From assembly GCA_947561715.1 (NCBI GenBank), contig OX387201.1, forward strand, positions 17,622,001 to 17,686,000: a DNA stretch of 64,000 nucleotides, read 5' to 3'. The stretch is from Ascidia mentula. Its lineage: Eukaryota; Chordata; Ascidiacea; Phlebobranchia; Ascidiidae. Below are positions 13,060 through 25,825 of the stretch, in pieces (positions within the stretch are counted from its first letter, which is position 1; each line of letters opens with the position of its first letter). The notes below the pieces were generated by a model. That model did not search any database. It was not told the DNA's origin and was given only the letters and a program-made list of their open reading frames with translations. Made by a program: the position numbers and the translations under genes.

Positions 13060-16000
13060 TCACTGTTCACCTTCACGCAAACCAAAAACTGTCGGCTGAA
13101 AAAAGTCACAAAAAGTTTAATTTTATGAAATTTCACAAATAAATGTTTTTTACACAAATATAAATCCTCACAGGGTTTTCCATATTAGCAAGTTCTTCCT
13201 TCACCATCTTAATCGAATCCGGATCCATTTTGCACCCATGCAGATTCAACACCTCCCCAACCTTCGGTAAAATCTCACAAATTTTTTTCCCGTCGTCTTT
13301 TCCGCGAAACTCGTTTACACTCAGGGTGAGAATTTCCAACTATTTAAAATATAAACATTGTTTGTTGGAAATATTTCTACACATTTCGAACCAGGAAGAA
13401 GCAACATTTCATCCCAAAACTAAAACGATTCCGTGTTTTTTTTTCTTTAAATAAATAAACTTTTGCAAAAAATGCCAGGGATTTAAAACAGAATCTTGGT
13501 TACAAAATAAATAAAAACACAAACAAACCTTTGGTTTCATTCTTTTTATTGCTTCACAAATAATCGTTAAATCTTCGGAGTTCAGGCCGCAAACCCCCAG
13601 CCCCAGCACCAAATCGTTTCTTGTAACTTTTGGTAAAAATTTCGCCAAAACCTGAACGATTGAGTGAAGTCGGGTTCCGGTAAAATTCAACTTCTCAGGA
13701 CAAAATCCGGCGATTTTTTCTTGGTGGTATTTTTGGATTTCTTTTAAATCCAGAAATAAATCTGAAACAAAACAGAAGAAAGTTTATTAAAAAAGCAGAT
13801 GTCTGGTTTCCAGTTTTAATAAAATCACTTAAACTAAAACTTACTTTATTCTTGCACAGAATTCTCCACGTTTAAGTCGGATTTAATCAACACAAGAACA
13901 AACAAATCAATCCAATATAAAACGTTTAAATTATCAGAAAATATAAAAATTACACGACAGAAATAAACGCGTCTTTCCTCCACAACATTTAATCACAACT
14001 AAAAAAAACTGCATTGAGTGTTCGGTTCAAACAATGACTGTGTGACGTAACAAACCCACCCATTGTTACGCAAATAAATGTTGTGTTTACAAACACGCAT
14101 TAAACTGTTGGCATTCATATCATTTACTCACTCAGTAGATCGTATTGCTCGGGTTGAGATTGGAGATATCTTGAAAGCGCATCCAATAATTTCGCACGTT
14201 TGTCTGGAAAACAAGAAACAACAACATTTGCAATAAAACTGTTGACATGTATTTGGTTGGACGGATTGTTTCTACTCGTATGTTTTGCGCAAACACATTT
14301 ATTATCTGTAGAAGCTGAAGGTTATTTAATGCAGTAAAGCAGAGGACATCAATAAATGAACCAAGTATACGCATGTTACATGTCTAACGCAGTAGTATCA
14401 GTAACGAGTGCCTTGGCAAAGACAATACCATGCTATAGTTTACTGGGGATGGGCATAAGTGCCCAACCTGTATTTATAGTCGCCGACAAGATGGGAGGAC
14501 AGGTTGAAAATGTACCGGTACTAGTCCCTGGCCCTATAGTTGGGACTCCTAAGGTAAAACAACAAAAAAGTGCAGTAAAATTAAACTCAAAACACAATCG
14601 GTACAGCTGTGCTTGGTCACCTAACATTGAAATACGGGGATGCAATTTCCAAAATGAATGCAAGAGTAAAGCAGGTAATATGTTTTACAAGTTTACATAG
14701 TAAAGATACCTTTTTCCTGGATCTCAGAGGAAGCAAGACCACTGTCACATCCAGACTCCAAATTGCCTTCAGTGGGGTAACTACCAGATACTACTTGTAA
14801 AACAACAATTAGCAAAATTAGAAAGATATCATAAAAACAATTAATGTCATGCTTACAACGTTTCTGTCCAAGCAAAAGGCCACAGACAAATCGTCGCACC
14901 ATGGCCCAGTGTGGAACTTCCACCACCTCATCAATGATTTGGTTGAATTCTTCAACAGACATAAAAAAGGAAATGTAAAAGGCACAAATAAATTCTTGTA
15001 ACATTTGATGTGAAAAGAAAAAAATAGTTTGGGAACCATCGAAAACTTTACGATGTGAGAACCAAGAGTGTTTTACAAGCTTAATTATCACATCCTGAAC
15101 ATTAATATGCTCTAGGTCCACTGCAGAAAGGTCTGCATGGCTAAACACAACAGTGCGGCGAGTCATTCCATTGTAGGCCATTTTGCCAAGGGCTTTTATA
15201 ACAAAGTTTATGCTCTTGCCCTTTGCATATTCGGATACATTAAATTGTTGCAATACTGTATGGAATAAGTTGGTAATTGTGTTAAAACTGTCTGGGCTAC
15301 CAAACAAACAGGCATACAAGACAAATTGTAAAAGCAATGGATTGTGACAAAAACTAAGCATTTGTGGAGATTCAGTTTCAAGTTGTTTGAAAAGTTCACT
15401 TGCTTTTTCTTCAGCATAGAAATAAAACAGCTTTTTCATGTCTTCTGTAGCAAGGTCATGGACATAAATGGTAGATTTTGGACGAAGTCCCACAGGAATG
15501 GTAAGCAGGGAGTGCGGACGTGATGTTAAGATTATTGTTGCTTTTCTGAACAAACTTTTGCTGCAGAGACTCGCAACAAGCTGTTGAACTGAAAACAGAG
15601 TTTTGTAATCTGTGTTAATGTGCTTCATATTTTCCAGTGACCATGTTGCCTGATCCAATCCATCAAATACTAAAATGCACTTTTCTTGGTTTTGCTTCAT
15701 CCATGTGAATGCAGCATCAAGGACAGTTTGCTTGGTATCAGGGAACTGCCTGTCCAATAGGAGCTCTTGAAGTGTAAGTTTGTCATCACCATAGTCTATA
15801 TTCATGAAGTTTAGGTGTAACATCAAATACCCCTTTTTGATGTGTTTCAGCAGTTTCTTGGATAACGAAGTTTTTCCAGCACCCGGCGACCCCGCAAATG
15901 CGATAAACTGGCGACCTTCATGAATTGTAGTAAGCAATCCCTCAAATGTTGTGGGTTCGCCTTTAACTTTATTTACACTGTCCCTCATTGTTGATGGCAC

Positions 16001-17516
16001 AAATATATCTTCTTTCTTGGGATCAATACCCTTGTAAAAGTCAAGTTTTTCCAGTTTTGGATTAACATCTGGGATTCCATCTTCTCTCAAACCAGGAAGA
16101 GACATGACAGTCTTTAGTATATTATGTCGACTTTTAATGATTTCGATGGCTTCTTTCTGCATTTTTTCTGAAATCAAAAAACACAATTTGTCAGAAATTC
16201 GTCCTAAAACCATTCCAATTCATGTTCATCATTAATCATAGTTACGCTATTGCAGTGTATTGTTCTGTTTACCTTACATTTCTGCATTTGACTGAATGAA
16301 CGCACACAGTTTTAATGAACCTAAAGAAACTAAATTGTCATACAAAATTTTTAAAACCCACTATGATTTTCCTTGTGACCTATCGCTTCGGTAGGCTGAG
16401 ATATTATGGTAGATGTTGATTCACTGTGTTAAAATTACTGTCACATCACCTATACCTCTAATGTAGGGGTTGGCATCCCTTTAAAACAAAGAGCGCCGGT
16501 TTAAAATTATGTCAAAATTCCAATGACATAGCGTGCAAACATATAGACTATGAACACCATAATATTTTGCAATTTAACAATACGATTGTGTTCTTGTTGT
16601 TAAAATAGATCACAATAATTTACCTTCATTTTTTTCATCATCTTCTTTTGTGCTTGGTGTACCTAAATGTTCAGTTAGTTGAATAACGTCAGCATAAAAT
16701 CAATTCAAATTAAACTTTGCGATATAACTTGATAATTATTATATATATCCATTGGCACTTGAATAAATTTTCTGGTTAATCTACATAAGCAAAAAAACTA
16801 GCATAACCAGGAAGCTGTTTTAAAAAAGAATATTTTCAAATTGTCTTACCCAGCATTAATTTGCAATACCCTTGGATTGACATACCTGGAGTACTACAGT
16901 AGTTATTGGTTATGTTGACATCACCTTGATTTCCAACAACACCGCCAGATATGTTTGCCCCCTGTGCTGATATTTGCTGCAATGTTCCTCAAAAAAAAAA
17001 AAAGCTTTGTTACCGAGCCTAATAATGTTCATCAGCATACAGGGTGAAGTACAGGAAATTTCATATTCAATGGTTTCTAATCATAGCAATGATGTGTAAG
17101 AAATAATACAAAAATTCGGCCAAACAGATTTTTTTATTGCTGCCACCATTCTGAATTTAAGTGCGTTACATGGTTGTAATAAGTCAATCAAACAACATTT
17201 CTATTTGAATAAGACGTTTTTAATATCATTGAATGTGTTTACTGAAGGAACTGAAGATGCCCATGGGGCGAAATATATATTCCTGATTTTTAAGCCAGGC
17301 TGATCCTGTATAAAAAGCTACTGCTTTTTTTAATATTATAAAATAAGTTGCAGTGATCGCTAGGCCTGCATCTGCAGTTTTGGGTAGATACCAATATTTC
17401 AATTTTTGAAGTCAAACAACATTGAATGTGTTTTTTTTTGTATGGATATCAAAACTTTCCTTACCTGGTTTCTGTTGTTTGATATTTTTTTGCATCTTGC
17501 TTTCTTTGTTGCCCAT
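13060..17516 (-). CDS. NACHT-LRR (NLR-like) protein with predicted N-myristoylation, block 1
   Basis: Nine exons join with consistent phases: 17465-17516, 16886-16987, 16624-16662, 14857-16167, 14710-14793, 14132-14203, 13529-13761, 13172-13339 and 13060-13095. They total 2,097 nt, or 698 aa. The start MGNKESK fits an N-myristoylation motif. An Asn/Gly-rich linker (GNQGDVNITNN) follows, with no visible death or CARD domain. The NACHT ATPase shows Walker A GSPGAGKTS at about 157-165, Walker B ILVFDGLD at about 229-236 and sensor LTSRP near 278-282. After helical regions come leucine-rich repeats in exons 7-8 (DLVLGLGVCGLNSEDL, VLNLHGCKMDPDSI). The family senses danger or microbial signals in the cytosol, but the ligand here is unknown. 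The last exon ends after only 11 residues, while block 2 has a 24-residue acidic tail. Exon boundaries are my reading of GT/AG sites. Confidence 0.85.
17198..17213 (+). other. Spliced-leader-like 16-mer
   Basis: TTTCTATTTGAATAAG matches the Ciona trans-spliced leader ATTCTATTTGAATAAG (recalled) at 15 of 16 positions. It lies on the plus strand inside intron 1 of the minus-strand NLR gene. It is followed by ACGTTTTT, not by a GT donor, so it does not look like a working SL RNA gene. It could be a decayed SL copy or chance in AT-rich DNA. Confidence 0.3.
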
Positions 17517-17519
17517 GAT

Positions 17520-19590
17520 ACTTTTTGGTTTTAAGATTCTCCCAGAAAAAAAATCACAATTTAACAAAAAGTAACAAACAATTCAACTGTCAACAAAATC
17601 ACATTATTGTAATTAGGTTTAGCCAAACAATGTCTATATAAATCCTAATGCTGTACAAATTAGGTCAACAAGGTCATGGACACACTTTTGTCGAACAAAT
17701 TAACATGTTAGGATCTTTATATAGGGTATTTCGCAGATTAGGTTAATGTGCCTTAAAAAAGAAACACGCTGCAGCAAAATGACTATTTGTCATTGCATGT
17801 TGTGTTCTCCCCAAAATGGTACAGTGACATCCAAATTAAATTATTTTTTGCAAGACACCAAAGACACTACTTTTAGCATTTTTGTAGTTTAATGACAACT
17901 GTTAATAGTTTTACATTTGCTTGGTTTGAATAAAACTATGAGTTATGATAGATACACACCAAGCCTTACACTACCACCTCTGACCTCAATTAATGGCGCA
18001 ACATAATTCAGGACTAGTAGCCATAAATTAGAATTTTTCCTGACCCATACACTTTTACCAGATTGAAAGAAAATTTGAAAATGTTCGCTGATATTCTGAA
18101 CAAAATTTACCCTGGAATTACTTTTTTTGCAACAAGTTGTTGACCACAGTTTACTAAAGTTACTGTAAACAAGTACATCTCAATTATCGTTGCGCAGACG
18201 ACTGATGACGCCAACTATAGGTGGCGCTATTGAGCAAATATAAAAAAATTCCCCCAAAAAACAAAAGAAATTAAGCATTGTGACAACGCTTGAGCGATTT
18301 TTTAAATGCTGATTGCTGTTATTATTCCAAATTAATAAAATTGGTTTTGGAAAGGATTTTCGAATAGCTTTAATTATACCTTGCCGACTGTGTACTAAGT
18401 TTGCTGAATTCAGGCTCATAACATTTTTCCTGTATGGAGACCGGCGTCATGACACAACTCAGTTTTGTTGTACAACATAAAAAACAATGTTTACCCCTGG
18501 TAACGAGCAGTTTTTGTTAAGATTAGTGTTGAGCCGACTACATACACTTAAAACTCTGTTGATTGGTATTGATCTTCAAATCAGCATATAATGTAGGCCT
18601 GCACTACTTTCCGGAGGAGTAATTTTTAATACAGTCATGTTTGTTTCCGCAATGACCTGTCTTTACACATTCGCTTGTTTGACATATTTTCTCGCATATT
18701 ACCCGACTTTTCTTGTTTATTGCTCATAAATATTTCTTTCCAGGAATCACAAAATCAATACCATTTAAATCTTTACAATTCGCCACATGGCCAATATATG
18801 TTCTTACACTTAACTTTGCATTACTACTAATTGGTCTCAAGGAAAAAGCAGTATTTTAAACGCCGCTTACGTGACACAAACATGTTGTTTCATGGCGGGT
18901 CTGAACTTTGGCTTCTCCAGTTTCTCGATTTGTTTGATCAGAAAACATAAAAGCGAAGCTGAATGCGCTGGAACTTTTGACGTCACACCTGACAAACAAA
19001 CCTTATGTACACGGAAGACAGATGCCTTTTTTAACTCATACATTCTAACTAAGTGTGGCGAGAATGACACAATGCACTAATGTTTTTCGTTTTGCTTTCT
19101 TTGATTATCTGTGTTGTTTATTTAAAGCAGTCTTTATTACGTTTGCGCACAACACATCGTAAAATTCTTTTGTTTTTCATCGGTTTCCTGCTCTCACGTT
19201 TTATCAAATTCCCAATTGGATTTCCTGTAACGCTCCATTGGTTCACGTGCAAGTCGTTGATTAATTGATTGGCCGGTGCAAGGAGTGCTGCGTGAATGAC
19301 CCGCTTTTTTAGGTGTGCGTTGCGCTGCACAGTGGTTTTCATTGTTGCCAAGCGAGCATTTTGTTGTCGCCCATTTAGTGACACCAGTGTAAGGTATTTT
19401 GGCCTAAATGGTCGTTATTGCAGGTTCCGGGCCATTTCTGGATTAGGAAGACAGGGTTAGCGTAATGACCTTATTTGAGTCTCTATAGGGTTGTATTTGG
19501 TAATAAGGGGTCGCCGCTTAAATTCCACTAGGCTCAATTCACGCCCTGTCGAAATAATTCCGTAATAACTTGGCGAGGAGCCAGGACCTT
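17520..19590. other. Gene-poor interval, nothing recognised
   Basis: I find no convincing coding exon, RNA gene or repeat between the NLR start and the next gypsy relic. Short open stretches on both strands near 18,180-18,420 and 18,870-19,380 lack family motifs and overlap antisense to each other. The NLR promoter should lie at its left edge. Confidence 0.5.
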
Positions 19591-19599
19591 GTCACCACA

Positions 19600-20840
19600 C
19601 CCACTGGTTTCGCTAGCTAGACTCGGGTGCAGTGTCTTTTTTCACGGTCGTTTAACAATGAGTTTTAACTTTTTAATGCAATCGAATTGTGCTGCGAAAG
19701 TATCGAAGCGACGGATCAGGTTAAAACGACATTTGTTCCTGGCATCCATCAACGATGACATAAAATGGTCTATAGAGGATGGCGAGGACAACCTCTATGC
19801 AGTCGAATACAAAGAACTAAAGAAACGAGCCTTGCACCATGGGACTAATGCCGGACGATCAGAGAGGCGATGCGAAGTACTCACGACGGGTGCAATTGCC
19901 CAGGGAAACGGGACGCTCATTTCTTTATGTCTTTAAGACGCTTCATTTCGACATTGGTGATCGCTCTTCACTTGACTGATGCAAAAAGTAAAGGAGTTGT
20001 GCGTGGAAACTGATTCCGGGGTAAAGATTGTGCTTAAAGTAGGTCTCCCTCTAAGTTTAAGACAAGGGGTTATTGTTGCACTACAAGAAGACGCACTCGG
20101 AGGTGGGCATCTAGGAATCGTGAAGACCCTCTCGAAAGTCGCCGAAAATTACTATTGGTACAGGTGGAGTTAAGCAGTAGAACAGTTTTGTCGGGGTTGT
20201 ATCGAGTGCCAATATTATTACAAAATACGCACAAAGGCCACAGACACCATGCAGTGTGTTGAGGTCGTTGTATTTGGGCCTCTATCACTCACGCGATCAG
20301 GATATCAGTCTGGGTATTTCCTCCCAATACGCTTTTGACAGGGCGACCACTACGACTGCCCTTAGATTTGTTTGGGGGAACGTCGGAAAAGGGAACGAAA
20401 TGTCATACGAAACCGAAATCTATCGTTCACGCGATTGTTTGGAACTAACGGAGGAAATGATGCGAAAAAGTCTCCGACTCCAGCACTAGCGGATGACAAG
20501 TTAATACGATCGGCGACAACACGGGACACTACATTCAGTCGGTGTTTACGTTCTAATCACGAACCCAGCAGTCCTGGTGGAAAAATGCAAAACCTGCAGC
20601 GACCTTTCCAATTACCCTATCGCGCGTTGTCAAAGTTGCCTCGACCCCGTCAAGTATATCATCGAGGACGCGGCTGGTAAAAAGCAAACGATTCACTTCC
20701 ATCGAATGAAGCCCACAACCGATACCTTCCCCGAAGACGAAAGTGTGCAAACGAATCATAAAGATGAAGTCAAGAGTGTCGGCCTACCTGCGTGTGGCCA
20801 CGTTTATGTTCGAAAAACTAAAAGTTGCAAACTGAGCCAG
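19600..20840 (+). mobile_element. Degenerate Ty3/gypsy pol with integrase tail
   Basis: Fragments match the same gypsy family as 7,730-9,120. An integrase zinc-finger region at about 20,070-20,170 reads ALQEDALGGGHLGIVKTLSK and then ENYYWYRW, followed by a CRGCIECQ knuckle and PLSLTRSGYQ. The integrase C-terminal part at about 20,577-20,780 has CLDPVKYIIEDAAGKKQTIH and then RMKP. Frames switch and stops occur, so it is dead. It belongs to the single-copy middle region, and this insertion is not part of either duplicated block. Confidence 0.7.
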
Positions 20841-21069
20841 CGGCCCGCTGATTGACCGACCCAGTCGGCCTGTGTGGAACGCAGGCAAACCGAGATTTAT
20901 CCAGCGACAGAAACACAGCCCCAACGGAAACAGTCTTTCAAATATTTCATGTGGATGATATGTCACAGCTTTAATTCTTTTTGGCAACTTAGATGAAATT
21001 TGGTTATGAGGCCAACGAGCGAACAAGTTTAGTATTTCACCAAATAAACCTAAATCATCGTCTCTCATA

Positions 21070-23500
21070 CAAAACAGTTTGACGTGAAAAAGGACCAGTT
21101 ATCTGCTACTAGTGAAATTTAATCACTCACCCTACTTTAACCTTCCAAACATATACAAATAACAAACCAAACATGTCGCATGAAGTTTGTCGAATTACTA
21201 TCCATAAATAAATAGACACACTTTTGTTTAATCGGACACTTAACTCTGAAGTGCAGCTAACCTCTGTTGGTTGAAACGATTCTTTAAAAAAAAACTTTCA
21301 AACAACTGCACTGTATAGTCCAAATACAGCCGACAGTCGTAAGCACGCGAACTTTCCAAGGCGCAACGAATAATATAACTTTCACATCCGACGAACAATT
21401 TTCATGTTTACGGGCGTTGATTTTTGAGCGTTAGTTAGAGCAATAGTTTTGTTATCTTAAACATGCAGCAGCTGATTTCTTAATTTTTGACCTTTTGCTG
21501 GCAACCTCGCGCCGCTTTTGTCTCCAATTTTTAGGATGTTGAGACCGCACCCAAACCTTTCCTTGTCTAGAAAACAATTTCCCGGCAATTTGAATGCAAA
21601 AAGCTGCGTATATGCGCGCAGTTATGACGGATCTCAGATGAAATACAGCTATTTAACCTTGGTAACCGCGTAGATAATATGAACCGACTCCGAATGGATC
21701 ATCACGATACAACGAACCACTCGACATAGGAAGTAAACGACCTGCGCATCGCAATGAACGTCGTACGCCCAAGTTGAATGATAACAACCTGTAGGGATTG
21801 GAAAGGCTGGTCGTTCTTTTGCGTAATTGGGAAAATAGTGGCACAACATGCGATGGACTTGACCGAAATCACCTGCTCGTTCGCCAAGAAGTTGCCACGT
21901 CTTCTTCAGAAAAGTTCAGAAAAATTTCTGGGGTCGAGACACATGTTTCGCGCATACATTTTCACCACTTCCTGACCTCGTATTTTCTTGGGCCGTGCGG
22001 AAAACATGTGGCCTCCTAAGCGTTGTTCGGTTTACAGTAGTTCTTAGTGCATGGTGGACTATGCTGTGAATTATATGTTTTGCGGAAATAAATGAATGCA
22101 GGCAAATATACGTTTATTCTGAAAAAAATCGCTAAATGCGTTCTTTAATGATTTACTTTCACACATTGGGTACTGGTAGCTTGTAAGCCCCAACTAGGTT
22201 TGCGTCGTAACACCAGCATGTCCCACTCACTTGGGTTCCGTAATATTGGCATATAATTTCTTTAAATATTATACGTAACAAAATAGGTCATTATTTCTAG
22301 CAAGTAGCATGATTAAACGACCAACACTACTTCTTTTAAACAAAGTCAAAAAAGGTGAAACATGACTATGTCCGTTATGCCAACGTTAAAAAGAAAACAA
22401 AATTATAAATTAATTGTTAAGTGTTTCGTGAAATCATATGCAAACTGTATGTGTTCCTTCTGGCGAAAAGGTTGGGCGAGCTTGCTTTAACTGCACGCCA
22501 CGCTATTCTCTTTGTTGCGTCACACAAGAGAAAAACTTTACTTGTGATGTGATCAGTGAAGTGTAACGTTTTGGCGCACTGTAACTTTCGCACTCCCTAT
22601 AGTTAACCCATAGTATACTATACTATGGTTAAACGAATAGAATGTGATTGCCGTTTTCCCCAAATAATCGGATTTGCTCTTTATTGGGGCAGTATAATCT
22701 TTTTGTTGTGTCGATTCATGTTTTGTAAATACAAGAATTCAACATCGTGTAATAGTTTGCGTTAGAGATAACAATATTGTCTTCAGTATTAAACCGCATT
22801 TTGAATCTAACTTACATAACGTTGACATACGTGCCCTTTCGAAGTAGGCAGTAGCACGCATGCACATAAAAGCTATCTGTTGTTTTTTTTGTTAATCAAA
22901 TTTATATTTTTAATTAGAGTTGCAGACATTTGACCACAAAACTAAGAATTACATCATCTGTTTGATTAGTTTTTCCATTAGCGACAACAGCTGAGTTTCA
23001 TGAAATATCACGAGCATCAATCCCAACCTGATTTGACAAACAATTTTGTTGTTTCTGCTTCTGGACAACCAAAGCTTAAAGTTACGCCTTAACCTTACGA
23101 TAAACATTTTCAGCTATGTTTTCCAAGAATATTTGCTATAAATCTACAGCTAATTATAGCATAGAAACCAATAAACAAGTTGCTTTACAGCTACCTTGAA
23201 AGATTGCACAAATTCAGTTCCTCATTTTACTGAATCCATGGCGACGAGTTGAAAGGTCGTGGTTACGCTTTACTGAACAGCATTTTGTTGCTGAACATGT
23301 ATTAATTCAAAAGAAAACATATAAGAAAAAGAGAGAGTTGTTTCTATATAAGATAATTTTAATGAAGAAATATTTTACAAATCGCACTCATAGATGAAAA
23401 ATAACCATTGGTGAAAATAATTTAATCCTACCTACTGGGAATCACCGAACGGTATTCGTAGATTCAAATCTTCACTTGATTGAAGTTGTCGAAAGGAAAC
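21070..23500. other. Gene-poor interval, nothing recognised
   Basis: No coding exon or known repeat is evident. Overlapping open stretches in three frames near 21,650-22,020 look like chance. One short palindrome is listed separately. Upstream exons of a neighbouring gene could hide here but cannot be supported. Confidence 0.5.
22603..22632. repeat. 30-bp near-perfect palindrome
   Basis: The arm TTAACCCATAGTA is mirrored by TACTATGGTTAA across a five-base spacer, with one unpaired C in the left arm. It lies in non-coding DNA. A protein-binding site or a small cruciform is possible, but nothing else supports a function. Confidence 0.5.
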
Positions 23501-23507
23501 ATTAAAA

Positions 23508-25825
23508 ATGGGATCCAAGGACATGCTTCGTAAGTAATTTTGAATGTTTGTGATGCGTTTTGACGTGCATTATACTTTTCTGCTTTTTGGAAAAAAAATG
23601 CCATTCCGTTTTCCTGTCATAAAAACAATTAACATACGGAAAGTGTTTGCTATTCTGCACTTTATCCTCACAATCAAAAGTCATGCAAAAATTATCTAAT
23701 CTGTTTTCACCAGTTTACATTTACATTTTTTTATAAAATAGACATGGGTGTATTTGCAGTGCGACAGTTGGTCCATCATCAGGATAATCCAAACAGACAT
23801 TTGTGGACTCCTCATTATGCTCAGGCAGCATTCGATCATGCCGGTGATGCATTTGTTAATGTGGGATTTTTTGGAACAGATGAAATGTCAAAGAAAGTTT
23901 TCTTTCTTGTGTATTTGGAGTACATGAAACAGACAAGAGATTTAACAGTAAGTCCAAAATGGTGAGCCCAAACACAGTAAGTCCAAAATGGTGATTTTTG
24001 AACACTTTGGACAAGCTAAAGCAGGGTACTGTCAAACATATTAGTTTTCACCAAAGCAACTAGGTGACTAGCAGAGTTTGTTATTTCAATTAAAAATTTC
24101 TGACAAATATCCGAAATGTCAGTGAAAATTTTGGTCTTTTTGAGATTTTTTCGAAAATTTAACATGTACATTCAGCATTAAAAATAGGTAACATATTGCA
24201 TTGATTTATGCGATAACAGGCAAGTTTCGTTCACGAAACATATGACTTTGAAGTTGCTATTCTGCATGTGCATTTGCACAAGTTTAACAGAACAAACCAT
24301 TGGTATATGATATTTTTTGTGGTACATTGGTACGAAACCTTACAAGTACTATGTGACAATGCACATCCCATTGCGTTGTGTTTCCTCATAAACAAATTGC
24401 CAAGAATCGAGATAACGACCTCTGAAGTATAACATGGCGTACTTGGCCGGCAATAGGACACATTTTTCGCTCACTGTTATTGCTTTGCCGAAGTGCATTC
24501 AGACATAATGTCCAAAATGGCTTAAATTATTACTGACATTTACCCAAAAAATCGGTCAAGGACGTACAAACAAAAAAAAAACAGATGACTAGTGATGTTG
24601 AACATCAAATATCCATGTGAAAACATTCAATAATAATGTAAAACAGTGGCCCTGTTTACAGTACACCAATGGTTGATTTCATTGCTGAATCACCAATGTT
24701 CATGATGGCTTTATAAAGAAACTGAGTGTTTTTTGTGTTTAACAGGCACCAACCAATGCAATCTTCCAGCGATACAAGCAGCACTGTTATGCAAAAAACT
24801 TTTCCATCAGACAACTTGATAGAATAACTGGTCTCTGTTTGCAGGAAACCCCATTTTGTCGTCCATTAGAGGATGATCAGCTTGTAAGTAGAAGTAGTAA
24901 ACTTTGAATTTGCATTAAGTAAGTGCAGGTTTTATGACTTTGTTTATGTTTGTTGCATTCGTTTGCAAAAATAAATGATGTATTTACGGAAGATGCATAT
25001 TTTTAAAGATTTTTTTATGTTTTTTTTATACAACTTATTATATTTTTTTTAATGACTTGAGAAAAATATGTTGAAACTAGATCTTGGTTCACAAAAACAT
25101 TATAATATCAAACTATCTTCATAATTTCACATTTCCATTTATATTACTGATTTTGTGGTCAGATAATATGTAAATTGTGTCCACAATTCCTGAATATAAA
25201 AAAAGTGTTTATGTGCACGATAACAAGTTTAAACATAAAGAATATAAATAAGCACCATCTATTTTATTTTTCAACCAGCTTCGTTGTTTTTCAATGCTGA
25301 CTCTGGAGTTGAATCAAAGAACATTTAGTTTAAACAAATGTATTTTGCAATGTGCTGGTGCCATGGCTTCCACTATTGTTATCAATGTGCTAGAGGAGAT
25401 TACAGAATCGGATTTGTCCCACTTGAAGGTTTGGATAAGTTTGTATGTTTGAAACATTCCACGGAATAAAAATTACAATTGGATTAATATATTGGTATAT
25501 GACGTAATATTTATCCTTTAGTATCGTTTAGTATTGAACCCATAATTTACCCTTAATATTTTAGAAAACTTTGAAAAATCGACGCCTATGATATTATCTA
25601 TATATCAAATCTATAATTTATCATAACCACTTGTGCATATTTTTTGTATCTGTTCTGTTTATTCTCAGTCTTGCTCCGACTTGTCAGAAAAAAGTGGCTG
25701 ATCTAGCTAGGCTGCAATGCCTGGGCTGCCAAGCCTGCAAACCTAATAATCACGATACGAAAGCTTTGATCGCCAAGCAAGGACCTGCGCAGTGGGGCGA
25801 TCCTGCCAATCATGCCATTACATGA
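23508..25825 (+). CDS. Unrecognised 217-aa protein, five exons
   Basis: Five exons join in frame with GT/AG borders: 23508-23529, 23742-23947, 24746-24883, 25279-25428 and 25688-25825. They total 654 nt. I do not recognise the family. The protein is soluble, with no signal peptide or membrane segment. Its first third is rich in His and aromatic residues (VRQLVHHQDNPNRHLW), its middle contains RYKQHCYAKNFSIRQLDRI, and a helical stretch follows (LELNQRTFSLNKCILQCAG). The C-terminal exon has a cysteine cluster, CLGCQAC, that could bind metal. The start follows AAAA and leads into the only continuing frame. The donor after exon 2 is repeated about 30 bp downstream as GTAAGTCCAAAATGG, and use of the second copy would run into a stop. 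The exon 4 donor (AAG/GTTTGG) and the last acceptor are weaker choices. Confidence 0.6.

Noticed and set aside
14356..14700. 114-codon plus-strand open frame in the NLR intron
   Set aside because: It lies antisense in an intron, and the block 2 counterpart is disrupted by indels, so it is not conserved as coding.
18867..19384. Overlapping open frames of 60-90 codons on both strands
   Set aside because: They oppose each other, lack splice context and motifs, and look like chance in a gene-poor stretch.
21649..22019. Five overlapping open frames of 60-73 codons
   Set aside because: Different frames and strands overlap the same DNA, with no family resemblance or conserved copy.
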